DNA of 64,000 bases from Streptomyces sp. CB02980 (GTDB lineage: Bacteria > Actinomycetota > Actinomycetes > Streptomycetales > Streptomycetaceae). Below, in pieces: positions 28,005 to 35,970 of this stretch. Location of the stretch: positions 434,001-498,000 of the forward strand of contig NZ_JACSCH020000002.1 of assembly GCF_014451325.2 (NCBI RefSeq), read 5' to 3'. The notes beneath the pieces are model-generated. The model did not search any database. It had not been told where the DNA came from and saw only the letters and a list, made by a program, of their open reading frames with translations. Every line of letters starts with the position of its first letter. The first letter of the stretch is position 1. The translations under genes were made by a program, and so were the position numbers.

Positions 28005-28234
28005 GATTCCTCGCCATCCACCTACAGGTGTGCGACAGGTAATTCCTGACACACCGCAAGAACAAACAGGTCAGTGATTTCTCCGCAGACAGCGTCTGCA
28101 CACTGCGCAGGACCATAGTCCGCGGCGCGCCGACCCCTCTGGACAGCGCCTATACGCCAAGCTGCCTCTTTTCGCGGGCTCTTGGGTGTGCGAGAAAGAG
28201 CATGTTGAGGTCTACCCGGTATCAGGAGATCCGC
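28005..28234. promoter_or_regulatory. Divergent promoter region, NRPS and prenyl synthase
   Basis: 230 bases between the starts of the NRPS genes and the polyprenyl synthase, so both promoters should be here. It is less GC-rich than the genes. An imperfect inverted repeat lies at 28027-28055 (GGTGTG..CAGG, five bases, CCTG..CACACC), 23-51 bases before the NRPS ATG, and a small one at 28085-28099 (GCAGAC, three bases, GTCTGC). I could not assign -35/-10 boxes with confidence. AGGAG at 28224-28228 serves the prenyl synthase ATG. Confidence 0.55.
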
Positions 28235-29302
28235 ATGTCCACTACCTTCCCGGTGAGTCAAGAATTCACTGGTGTCGCCGCCCGCGAAACACGCGACCGC
28301 GTCTTGGCGCGGGTGGAGCGACGTATTCATGAATTCCTCGCCGAGGAGCGCCGTTCCTGGGCGGCGCTCAACCCGGATTCAGCCGAACTGATCGACTGCG
28401 TGAGCCGCATGGTGGGCAGCGGGGGCAAGCGCCTGCGTCCCGCGTTCTGCATCGCCGGCTATCTCGCCGGCGGCGGCGACCCGGAAGCGCAGGTCGTCGT
28501 CGACGTGGCGGCCGCCCTGGAGCTGCTGCACACCTTCGCGCTGCTGCACGACGACGTCATGGACGACTCGGGGCTGCGCCGCAACGAGCCGACCGCGCAC
28601 GTCCTGCACTCGACGCTGCACACGGAGCGGGACTGGCGCGGCGAGCCCCGCCGGTACGGCGAGAGCGTCGCCGTCCTCGCCGGCGATCTCGCGCTGGTGT
28701 ACGCGGAGCGGCTGCTCGTCGACTGTCCGCCGCACGCCCGGCGGATCTGGGGCGAGCTGTGCACGGAGCTGATGATCGGCCAGTTCCTGGACGTACGGGC
28801 CGCCGCCCGATTCGTGCCGGACCCCGAACTGTCGAGCTGGATAGCGCTGTTCAAGTCCGGCCGCTACACGGTCTACCGGCCGCTGGCCATGGGCGCGGAG
28901 CTGGCCGGCGCGCAGGAGCTGCAGCCCGCGTTCGAGCGGTACGGTCTCGCGCTCGGCGAGGCGTTCCAGCTCCGGGACGATCTGCTGGACGCGTTCGGCA
29001 GCTCAGAGGTGATCGGCAAGCCCGCCCAGCTCGACTTCAAGCAGCACAAGATGACGCTGCTGATGTCGATCGCGCTGCGCCACGAGGCGGAGGTACGGGA
29101 GCTGGTCGGCGACGACCTCACCGGGGCCGACCCCGAGCGGCTGCACGAGGTACTCATCCGGACCGGGGTGCGCGACCGGGTGGAGGCGGTGGTCGCGGAG
29201 CGCATCGAGACCGCGCGAGCCGCGGTGCGCGGGGCGCTGGACCCGGACTGGGCCGCCGAGCTCCACACGATGGCGAGGCAGGCCGCCTACCGTGACAAGT
29301 GA
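28235..29302 (+). CDS. Polyprenyl diphosphate synthase
   Basis: Trans-isoprenyl diphosphate synthase: joins isopentenyl diphosphate to an allylic diphosphate to give a C15, C20 or longer chain. 355 residues, usual for the family. Both aspartate-rich motifs are present: first LLHDDVMDDSGLRR (DDVMD) and second FQLRDDLLDAF, plus the GGKRLRP substrate-binding motif near residue 60. Product length cannot be read safely; the residues before the first motif (HTFALLH) look like actinobacterial GGPP-type enzymes. ATG 28235 was chosen over ATG 28202 because AGGAG sits six bases before it. Divergent from the NRPS genes and overlapping the next gene by 11 bases. It probably supplies the terpene synthase at 40.4 kb. 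Confidence 0.93.
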   Translation: MSTTFPVSQEFTGVAARETRDRVLARVERRIHEFLAEERRSWAALNPDSAELIDCVSRMVGSGGKRLRPAFCIAGYLAGGGDPEAQVVVDVAAALELLHTFALLHDDVMDDSGLRRNEPTAHVLHSTLHTERDWRGEPRRYGESVAVLAGDLALVYAERLLVDCPPHARRIWGELCTELMIGQFLDVRAAARFVPDPELSSWIALFKSGRYTVYRPLAMGAELAGAQELQPAFERYGLALGEAFQLRDDLLDAFGSSEVIGKPAQLDFKQHKMTLLMSIALRHEAEVRELVGDDLTGADPERLHEVLIRTGVRDRVEAVVAERIETARAAVRGALDPDWAAELHTMARQAAYRDK

Positions 29303-30521
29303 CCTGAGCGCCCCTGGCCCGGCGGCCCCGGGCCGGGCCGCCCCGGGTGCGTCCGCCGCGGGCCCGGCCGCGCCCGGCCGTCCGAGCCCGGCCGTCTCCG
29401 GGCGGCTGGTCTCCGAACGGGTCGTGGCGGACTGGGAGTTCGCCGTGCCGCCGGGCGCGGGAGGGTCGTTCTGGGACGGGGTCGACCCGGTCGAGGGACT
29501 CGACGTCTTCGCGGGGGCGCTGGCCCGCGGCGCCGGACCGCTCCCCGACCCGGGGGCGGTCCGGCTGCGGGTGCGGGCGGTGGACGCGTACCGCCCGCCG
29601 TCCGGCGAGCCGCCACCGGCGCCGGGCGGGCCCTGGGCCGCGTACAGCGAGAGCGGGCACGTCCGCCGGATCCACTGGCCGGCCCGGGAGGCATCGGGTA
29701 CGGCCGGACTGCTGACGGCGTCGCCCGACCCTTCCCATGCCCATGCCCACGGCGCAGCCGACGGGACGCCGCGCGCCGACGGCGCTCCCCTCCCCGGCGG
29801 CGCGCCCGGCGCCCTCGTGGAGGTGTCCGCGAGCCACGAGGCGTTCCGGCGCAAGCTGACGCGGATGGCGCTGATCGCCCCGCTGATGCTGAGCGGCGGG
29901 ATGGCGCTGATCCACGGCGTGGCCGTCACCCGCGGCGACGGGTTCACCGTGCTGCTCGCCGGGGCGTCCGGGTCGGGCAAGTCCACCCTCGGTCTGGCGG
30001 CCTTCGCCCACGGCTGGCGGGTGGTCGCGGAGGATCTGGTGTTCGTGACCGGGGACCGGGCCGTCGTCCCGCTGTTCCTGAGCGGCGCCTGGGAGTGCCG
30101 GGCGCATCCGGACGACCGGGCTCTGATCGAGCGGGTCACCGGGACGCCGGTCGAGGGGCACGCCTCGGAACTGCCTGCGGACCACCGGGGGCGGGAGTAC
30201 CTGTTTCCGGTGCGCCCCGAGGCCGGGCCCGTCCCGGCCCGGCCGCTGCCGGTGGACCTGGTGGTCTTCGTGGACCGGGGCGGCGACGCCCCGGTCTCCT
30301 CCGGGGGCCGCGCCGGGCAGGTCCTGGGCGCGGGCCCGCGCAGCACGCTGGGCGCGGTGGCGAAGCTGCTGCGGCTCGACTTCGCGCCGGTCGTCCGGGA
30401 GACGGAGGAGACACTGCGGCGCGTCGTCGAAGAGCTGCCGTCGCGGCGGTTCGCGGCGACCGGCCGGATCGCGGACGACGTGCCGGCGTTCCTGGCCGCC
30501 CTCGACCGATGGGCGTCCTGA
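29292..30521 (+). CDS. HPr-kinase-like P-loop protein
   Basis: 409 residues. The C-terminal half carries a Walker A loop (GASGSGKST, about residue 230) preceded by GGMALIHGVAV and followed by WRVVAEDLVFV, the arrangement of HPr kinase/phosphorylase-like (PEPCK-fold) kinases. Related HprK-like kinases occur in RiPP clusters, for example phosphorylating lasso peptides. The first about 40 residues are Ala/Pro/Gly-rich low complexity, and another loose His/Ala-rich stretch lies near residue 150. GTG at 29292 overlaps the prenyl synthase stop by 11 bases, so the two are probably translated together. The substrate is unknown; there is no RiPP precursor nearby. A small-molecule kinase role (alcohol or isoprenoid) is possible but is only inference. 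Confidence 0.7.
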   Translation: MTSDLSAPGPAAPGRAAPGASAAGPAAPGRPSPAVSGRLVSERVVADWEFAVPPGAGGSFWDGVDPVEGLDVFAGALARGAGPLPDPGAVRLRVRAVDAYRPPSGEPPPAPGGPWAAYSESGHVRRIHWPAREASGTAGLLTASPDPSHAHAHGAADGTPRADGAPLPGGAPGALVEVSASHEAFRRKLTRMALIAPLMLSGGMALIHGVAVTRGDGFTVLLAGASGSGKSTLGLAAFAHGWRVVAEDLVFVTGDRAVVPLFLSGAWECRAHPDDRALIERVTGTPVEGHASELPADHRGREYLFPVRPEAGPVPARPLPVDLVVFVDRGGDAPVSSGGRAGQVLGAGPRSTLGAVAKLLRLDFAPVVRETEETLRRVVEELPSRRFAATGRIADDVPAFLAALDRWAS

Positions 30522-30542
30522 CGGTTCCCGCCCTCACCGTGA

Positions 30543-30586
30543 ACGCCTCGAAGGGCCGGCCCACTCGGGCCGGCCCTTCGAGGCGT
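30543..30586. terminator. Perfect 20-bp hairpin terminator, bidirectional
   Basis: Two 20-base arms (30543-30562 and 30567-30586) pair perfectly around a four-base loop. It lies between the convergent kinase-like gene (+) and hydroxylase gene (-), so it can stop both transcripts. There is no T tract, as is common in Streptomyces. Confidence 0.9.
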
Positions 30587-30605
30587 GTACGGGAGCGGGC
30601 GCGGA

Positions 30606-31538
30606 TCAGGCCATGGCGACCAGGATCCGGCGCTGCCCGGTGAACGCGCGGCGGCCGTGCGCGACCGCGACGTTGTCGACGAGCAACAGGTCGCCGACCT
30701 CCCAGGCGACGTCCACGGCGGTCTTCATGCCGATCTCCTGGACGTGGGTGATGAACTCGGCCGGGATGGGGCTGCCGTCGGCGAAGAACGCGTTCTGCGG
30801 GAGCTCGTCCTCGGGGATGAGTTCGGCGAGCGCGGCGGCGTCGTCGCCGAGTCCGGCGGTGTGCCACTGGTCGGCCTGGTTGAACCAGACCTCCGTGCCG
30901 GTGACCGGGTGCTCCAGCGTCGCCCGGCGGAGCTGGGTGACACGGAGGGTGCCGTCGGACTGCCAGCTCCACTCGGCCTCGGCGCCGTCGAGGAACGCCT
31001 CGACCTCGGACCGGTCCTCGGTCTCGAAAGTGGCCTGCCAGCTCTTGCCGAAGCCCATGCCGTCGTGGAGGTTCTGGGTGTAGCGGACGCCGGGGGCGAA
31101 GGCCGCTCGAATCTCCGGGTCGATGGACTCCAGCCAGAGCCGGCCGTCGACGAGCGGGGTCGCACCGCCGGTGGCCGCCGCCACGTCGCAGTAGAACAGG
31201 ATCCGCGAGGGCCAGGTGTGCGCGTACGACATCTCGTTGTGCATGGAGATCTCGAATTCGGCCGGGTACTCGGTGGAGGTGTAGAGGTTGCGGCCGACCT
31301 TGGTGCGCGGCGAGTTGCCGTGGACGTACGCGAGCCGGTTCGCCAGCAGCAGGTCGGCGGCGCCGTCGTAGCTGTCGGCGGTGATCCCGAAGCCACGGAA
31401 GTAGACGGCGCGCTCCTCGGCCAGGAGCCGGCCGACGTCGGTGGCCCGCAGGTACTCCTCCAGGCCCTGCGGGGTGGCGTCGGCGCCCACGTCGGCGGGG
31501 CGCAGGATCCGGGGCTGCCAGCCGTTCTCGGTGGTCAT
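30606..31538 (-). CDS. Fe(II)/2-oxoglutarate hydroxylase, SyrP/AsnO-like (TauD family)
   Basis: 310 residues. Iron ligands appear as HNE (in ISMHNEMSYAH, HxE form as in AsnO and VioC) and the distal His in VAVAHGRRAF, followed by the Arg that binds 2-oxoglutarate (TGQRR). Members of this clade hydroxylate the beta carbon of Asp, Asn or Arg, free or bound to an NRPS carrier. With an Asp-coding A domain in module 3, a likely role is making beta-hydroxy-Asp, but that is inference. Last gene of the minus-strand operon; its ATG lies 12 bases after the crotonase stop with AAGGA eight bases upstream, and it ends at the hairpin at 30543. Confidence 0.88.
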   Translation of the reverse strand: MTTENGWQPRILRPADVGADATPQGLEEYLRATDVGRLLAEERAVYFRGFGITADSYDGAADLLLANRLAYVHGNSPRTKVGRNLYTSTEYPAEFEISMHNEMSYAHTWPSRILFYCDVAAATGGATPLVDGRLWLESIDPEIRAAFAPGVRYTQNLHDGMGFGKSWQATFETEDRSEVEAFLDGAEAEWSWQSDGTLRVTQLRRATLEHPVTGTEVWFNQADQWHTAGLGDDAAALAELIPEDELPQNAFFADGSPIPAEFITHVQEIGMKTAVDVAWEVGDLLLVDNVAVAHGRRAFTGQRRILVAMA

Positions 31539-31550
31539 GTGTGGTTCCTT

Positions 31551-32408
31551 TCAGGAGGGGTTCGCCGACGGGACGGCGTCCCCGGCGTGCTGGGGGTCGG
31601 TGGGCCGGGCCGCGGCGAAGTCGGGGGCGCGGCGGGCCCGGAAGGCGGCCACCGCCTCGCGGACGTCCGGCGAGTGGGCGGCGACGACCTGGACGGGGGC
31701 CTCCCGTTCGAGGGCGGCCGCCAGCGAAGGCGCGCCGGTGTTGGCCTGGAGCACCTGCTTGGTGAGGGCCAGCGAGACCGGGCTGTTCGCGGCGATCTCG
31801 GCAGCGCAGCGGAGCGCGGCGGCGGCCAGTTCGCCGGGGGCGGTCACCCGGCTCACCAGGCCGCGGGCGAGGGCCTCGTCGGCGGCCACGAACCGGCCGG
31901 TGAGCATCATGTCGGAGGCGAAGCCGAGGCTGGTCAGCCGGGGCAGCAGCCAGGAGGCGCCCATGTCGCCGCCGGAGAGCCCCATCTTCACGAAGGAGGC
32001 CCGGAAGCGGGCGCCGGGGGCGGCGAGCCGGATGTCGGCGGCGAGCGCCAGGGAGAGCCCGGCGCCGACGGCGGAGCCGTCGACGGCGGCGATCACGGTC
32101 TGCGGCAGAGCCGTCAGTCCGGTGATCGCCTCGGCCTGCCGGTGCAGCAGGTCGAGCAGGTCGAGCGGGGGCAGGGCGGCGATCCGGCCGACCTCGTCGA
32201 TGTCGTACCCGGCGCAGAAGGTGTCCCCGGCGCCGGTCAGGACGAGCACCCGTACGGAGGGGTCGGCACGCAGTCCGGCGCAGAGGTCCGTGAGGCGGGC
32301 GAACAGGTCCTCGTTCAGGGCGTTCCTGCGGGCGGGCCGGTTCAGGGCGGCAGCGACGACGCCCGGGAGGGGGCGGGTGACCAGGAGGGAGGGTTCAGAT
32401 GCGTTCAT
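31551..32408 (-). CDS. Crotonase / enoyl-CoA hydratase family protein
   Basis: 285 residues with crotonase features: NRPARRNALNEDL near the N-terminus, GAGDTFCAGYDI (oxyanion-hole loop), AAVDGSAVGAGLSLALAADIR and MGLSGGDMGASWLLPRL. The first catalytic Glu position of classic hydratases appears not to be Glu in GLSGGDMG, so the reaction may be isomerisation, hydrolysis or decarboxylation rather than hydration. Start overlaps the esterase stop by 14 bases. Crotonases in NRPS clusters serve starter acids or Dpg synthesis, but the companion genes for those are not in the window. Role in this pathway unknown. Confidence 0.85.
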   Translation of the reverse strand: MNASEPSLLVTRPLPGVVAAALNRPARRNALNEDLFARLTDLCAGLRADPSVRVLVLTGAGDTFCAGYDIDEVGRIAALPPLDLLDLLHRQAEAITGLTALPQTVIAAVDGSAVGAGLSLALAADIRLAAPGARFRASFVKMGLSGGDMGASWLLPRLTSLGFASDMMLTGRFVAADEALARGLVSRVTAPGELAAAALRCAAEIAANSPVSLALTKQVLQANTGAPSLAAALEREAPVQVVAAHSPDVREAVAAFRARRAPDFAAARPTDPQHAGDAVPSANPS

Positions 32409-33213
32409 GCGTCCGCTCCTCTGTGTGGCGGGCGACGAATTCCAGCGAGGCGGGCAGGGCGCCGTCGACGAACCGCCAGTCGTGGCCGCCGGGCCGCTCG
32501 TGGTACGCGACCTCGTGGCCGCGCTCGCGCAGCGCGTCGCGGACCCGGCGGTTCATGGCCCGCATCCGGTCGTGGTCCTCGGTGCCGATGTCCAGGTAGA
32601 GGGCGGGCGGCGGGGTGAGGCTGTCCTGTCCGATCAGGCGGTACGGGTCGTAGCGCCGCCGGGTCTCGCTGCCGGGCGGGCCCCAGACCCGCTCGTGGCT
32701 CTCCACCGTGGGCATGGCGAACGCGGGGTCCGAGCGGAACGTGGCGTACGGGTCCCCGGTCCGCAGCGGCGCCTCGAAGGCCCCGGCGTGCGAGGCGACC
32801 GCTCCGAAGACATCGGGGTGCCGCAGACCCAGGAAGAGTGCGGCGGCCCCGCCCATGGAGAAGCCGCCGACGGCGCGCCCGGAGCGGTCGGCGCGGGTGT
32901 GGAACCGCGCGTCGACCGCCGGCACGAGCTCGTGGACGAGGTGGTCCTCGTACCGCATTCCGGCGTGGTCGTTGACGAACCAGCGGCGACCGCTCTGCGG
33001 CAGGACGACGATGGTCCTGCTGTCCCTGACCAGGTCGACGAGACGGGTGTTGACGAGCCAGGTGTCCTTGCTGCCGCCGTAGCCGTGCAGCAGGTACAGG
33101 ACGGGGTGGGCAGGGCCGTCCTCGCTGTAGCCGCCGGGCAGCACGATGTTGACGCCCTTGTCGCGGCCGAGGAGCCGGCTCGGCCGGCGCAGGGTGAGCA
33201 CGCGGGCGGTCAC
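32395..33213 (-). CDS. Alpha/beta-hydrolase esterase (esterase D / Fes-like)
   Basis: 272 residues, alpha/beta-hydrolase fold. LYLLHGYGGSKDTW provides the oxyanion region, GGFSMGGAAAL the nucleophile Ser (GxSxG), DIGTEDHDRM the acid and ERPGGHDWRF the His. This set matches the esterase D / S-formylglutathione hydrolase / enterochelin esterase-like group. GTG start overlaps the stop of the adenylation enzyme (GTGA). Without a signal peptide it should be cytosolic. It could hydrolyse an ester of the peptide product, act as a macrocycle or proofreading hydrolase, or detach an acyl group; sequence alone does not decide. Confidence 0.85.
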   Translation of the reverse strand: MTARVLTLRRPSRLLGRDKGVNIVLPGGYSEDGPAHPVLYLLHGYGGSKDTWLVNTRLVDLVRDSRTIVVLPQSGRRWFVNDHAGMRYEDHLVHELVPAVDARFHTRADRSGRAVGGFSMGGAAALFLGLRHPDVFGAVASHAGAFEAPLRTGDPYATFRSDPAFAMPTVESHERVWGPPGSETRRRYDPYRLIGQDSLTPPPALYLDIGTEDHDRMRAMNRRVRDALRERGHEVAYHERPGGHDWRFVDGALPASLEFVARHTEERTHERI

Positions 33214-34787
33214 GCCGCCTCCTGGAGGGGAAGGGCGGCCAGGGCCCGACGGTCGGTCTTGCCGGTCGAGGTGCGGGGGAAGGAGCCGGCGAGGTGGAAG
33301 GCGGCGGGGACCATGTAGCGCGGGAGGGTCGCCATGCAGTGGGCGCGCAGGTCGGCAGGTTCGGGGGCCGCGCCGTCGGCGGGCACCACATGGGCCTGGA
33401 GTTCGTGGTTGCCGTCGGCGTCCGGGACGGCGACGCAGACCGCCTCGTGGACGTCGGGCAGCCGCATCAGGACGGCCTCGATCTCCTCCGGTTCGACCCG
33501 GTGCCCCCGGATCTTGATCATGTGGTCGCGGCGGCCGAGGTAGAGGTAGGCGCCGCCCTCCAGCGACCGGACGAGGTCGCCGGTGCGGTGGGTCCGGGCC
33601 GCTCCCCCGGCGGCCTCGACGGGCGGGGTGCGGCCCCAGTAGCCGAGCATCACCGAGTCGCCGGTGACGCAGAGTTCGCCCTCGGCGCCGGGGACGTCGG
33701 GGACCGGCCGGCCGTCCGGGCCGAGGAGCCGGGCGTCGGCGTACGGGCAGGGGCGGCCGATGGGCGGGGATGCGGTGCGGTCGGGGGCGAGGTCGCCGTC
33801 GGTGACCCGGTGGTGGGTGCAGACATTGGTCTCGGTCGGGCCGTACAGGTTGTGCAGGGCCGCTTCTGGCAGCGCCGCGCGCAGCCGCCGCAGATGCTTG
33901 AGCGCGAACGGCTCGCCCGCGAAGAGCACGGTCCGCAGCCGTGAACTCTCCAGCAGGGCACGGTTCTTGGCGTCGAGCATCCGGATGAGGGCGCCGGGCA
34001 CCGAGTACCAGACGGTGACGCCCTCCTCGGCGACCAGCCGGTTGAGCGCCGGGCCGAGGGCCCGCTGGTGCTCGGGCACGAGGACGAGGCAGGCGCCGGC
34101 GCTCACGGCGGCGAAGACGTCGAAGACGGAGAGGTCGAAGTGGACGGGGGCGTGGGAGGACAGCCGGTCCTCGGCGGTCAGCCCGAACTCGGTCACGGTC
34201 CAGTCGACGAACGCCAGCGCGTTGCGGTGGGACAGCATGACGCCCTTGGGCGTGCCGGTGGATCCGGAGGTGTAGAGGATGTAGGCGAGGTCGTCGGGGC
34301 CGACGTCGGCGGGCGTGAACCCGTCGGGCGCCGGCCGGTCCACGGCCTGCGCCCAGCTCGTCGACCGGAGCGCCGGGTCGCCGGGCAGGACGGGCTCGTC
34401 GCCGACGAGGACGGCCGTGCGCAGCGCGGCGGGAACGCCGTGCTCCTGGAGCAGGGCGAGCCGGGGCGCGTCGGTGACCAGGCAGCGGACGGCGCAGTCG
34501 CCGAGGATGTACGCGGCGCGGGCGACGGGCGTGGCCGGGTCGACCGGGACGTACGCGGCCCCGCACTTGAGGATCGCGTGGAGGGTCACGAGGGTCTCGG
34601 TCGACTTGCCGAACCACAGGCCCACCCGGTCGCCGGGGCGGACGCCCTGCTCGCGCAGGGTCGCGGCGAACGCGGTGGCCGCCCGGTCCAGGCCGGCGTA
34701 GTCGGTGGAGCGGCCCCGGTGGCGGACCGCCTCGGCCGTGGGCCGGGCAGCCGCGGTGTGGGTCAGCAGGTCATTCAGCGTGCGCAT
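33210..34787 (-). CDS. Stand-alone adenylation enzyme, probable L-prolyl-AMP ligase
   Basis: 525 residues: a free A domain with no carrier. Core motifs: [49 protein letters not shown] and the A10 lysine in TSTGKTDRRAL. The Asp that binds the amino group is present (HFDLSVFD), so it uses an amino acid, not a fatty acid. Pocket code by eye: DLFYLALVCK. That is one change from the DLLYLALVCK I recall for prolyl-AMP ligases of pyrrole pathways (PltF/RedM type); unverified. Its neighbours, an acyl-CoA-dehydrogenase-like flavoprotein and a free carrier protein, complete the proline to pyrrole-2-carboxyl-S-carrier set. AGGAG sits seven bases before ATG 34787. Confidence 0.9.
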   Translation of the reverse strand: MRTLNDLLTHTAAARPTAEAVRHRGRSTDYAGLDRAATAFAATLREQGVRPGDRVGLWFGKSTETLVTLHAILKCGAAYVPVDPATPVARAAYILGDCAVRCLVTDAPRLALLQEHGVPAALRTAVLVGDEPVLPGDPALRSTSWAQAVDRPAPDGFTPADVGPDDLAYILYTSGSTGTPKGVMLSHRNALAFVDWTVTEFGLTAEDRLSSHAPVHFDLSVFDVFAAVSAGACLVLVPEHQRALGPALNRLVAEEGVTVWYSVPGALIRMLDAKNRALLESSRLRTVLFAGEPFALKHLRRLRAALPEAALHNLYGPTETNVCTHHRVTDGDLAPDRTASPPIGRPCPYADARLLGPDGRPVPDVPGAEGELCVTGDSVMLGYWGRTPPVEAAGGAARTHRTGDLVRSLEGGAYLYLGRRDHMIKIRGHRVEPEEIEAVLMRLPDVHEAVCVAVPDADGNHELQAHVVPADGAAPEPADLRAHCMATLPRYMVPAAFHLAGSFPRTSTGKTDRRALAALPLQEAA

Positions 34788-35970
34788 GGCGGGCTCCTGC
34801 GGGGCGGGGAGACGCGGCGCGGGCGCGGGTGGTGAGGCCGAGCTTCTCGGCGATCACCAGCCGTTGCATGTCGGAGGTGCCGGAGGAGATCCGGGTGCCG
34901 AGCGCGTCGCGCAGATTCCGTTCGACGTCGGTGTCGGTGGTGTAGCCGAGGCCGCCGTACACGTGGAGGGCGTCGAGGAAGGTCTCGACGGCGGACTCGC
35001 TGGTGCGGAGCTGGGCCGCCTCGGCGTAGTGCGAGGCGACGTCCCGCTCGAGGTCCCAGGCGGCCCGGTGGGTGAGCAGCCGGGCCTCGTCGAGCCGGAT
35101 CCGCATCTCGACGATGCGGTGGGACACGGACTGGAACTTGCCGATGTTCCGGCCGAACTGCTCGCGGGTGCGCGCGTACTGGACACAGTCGTCGATCTGG
35201 CGTCCCATGGCGCCGAGCAGCGGGGCCAGGATCAGCGAGCGTTCCCAGGTCATGGTGGCGGCGAGGATCCGGGAGCCCTGCTTCTCCGCGCCGAGCCGCG
35301 CGGAGAGCGGGATGCGGCAGCCGCTGAGGGTGATCTCGCCCCAGGGCGCGGTGCGCAGTCCGGCCTTCTCGTAGCGGGTCTCGACGGTCAGTCCCGCGTG
35401 GTCGCGTTCGACGAGGAAGGCGGTGACGCCGGTGAACCCGAGGGCCGGGTTGACGGTGGCGTACACGAGGAAGACGTCGGCGAGGGGCGCGTTGGTGACG
35501 AAGCGCTTGGCGCCGTCGAGGACGTAGTGGTCGCCGTCGCGGCGGGCGGTGGCGGTGAGGGAGAGGGCGTCGGAGCCGGATCCGGCCTCGGTGATGGCGT
35601 GGGCGCCGATCAGCCGGCCGTCGCAGAGTCCGGGCAGATAGCGGTTCTTCTGCTCCTCGCTGCCGAAGAGCAGCAGCGGGATCTCGGCGGCCCAGATGTG
35701 TGCGCCGAGCGCGATCATGAGGCCGTTGTCGCGGCAGCCCTCGCCCAGTCCCTCCAGGGCGAGGGCGCAGGTCAGCGGGTTCAGACCGAGGCCGCCGTAG
35801 GCGCGGGGCACGGGGAGGCCGAGGACTCCGGCGTCGGCGCAGCGTTGCCAGTCGCCGGGCTGGAGCGTCCCGGTGCGTTCCCGGGCCGGGAGGTCGGCGC
35901 CGAGGTCCCGGCCGAGCCGGCGGAACCGGTCGACGAGGGCGGTCTGTTCCTCGGTGGGGCTGAGGTTCAC
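34771..35970 (-). CDS. Acyl-CoA dehydrogenase-like flavoprotein, probable prolyl-carrier oxidase
   Basis: 399 residues, single-domain acyl-CoA dehydrogenase fold: FGSEEQKNRYLPGL, ITEAGSGSDA (FAD/substrate loop), ARTREQFGRNIGKFQSV and the C-terminal GGLGYTTDTDVERNLRD..SGTSDMQRL. In pyrrole pathways (RedW/PltE type) such an enzyme oxidises carrier-bound proline by four electrons to pyrrole-2-carboxyl thioester. Here it lies between the TrpB2-like gene (GTGA overlap) and the prolyl-type adenylation gene (17-base overlap), which supports that role. A fatty-acyl desaturase, as in lipopeptide clusters, is the alternative. Confidence 0.88.
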   Translation of the reverse strand: MNLSPTEEQTALVDRFRRLGRDLGADLPARERTGTLQPGDWQRCADAGVLGLPVPRAYGGLGLNPLTCALALEGLGEGCRDNGLMIALGAHIWAAEIPLLLFGSEEQKNRYLPGLCDGRLIGAHAITEAGSGSDALSLTATARRDGDHYVLDGAKRFVTNAPLADVFLVYATVNPALGFTGVTAFLVERDHAGLTVETRYEKAGLRTAPWGEITLSGCRIPLSARLGAEKQGSRILAATMTWERSLILAPLLGAMGRQIDDCVQYARTREQFGRNIGKFQSVSHRIVEMRIRLDEARLLTHRAAWDLERDVASHYAEAAQLRTSESAVETFLDALHVYGGLGYTTDTDVERNLRDALGTRISSGTSDMQRLVIAEKLGLTTRARAASPRPAGARHAHAE

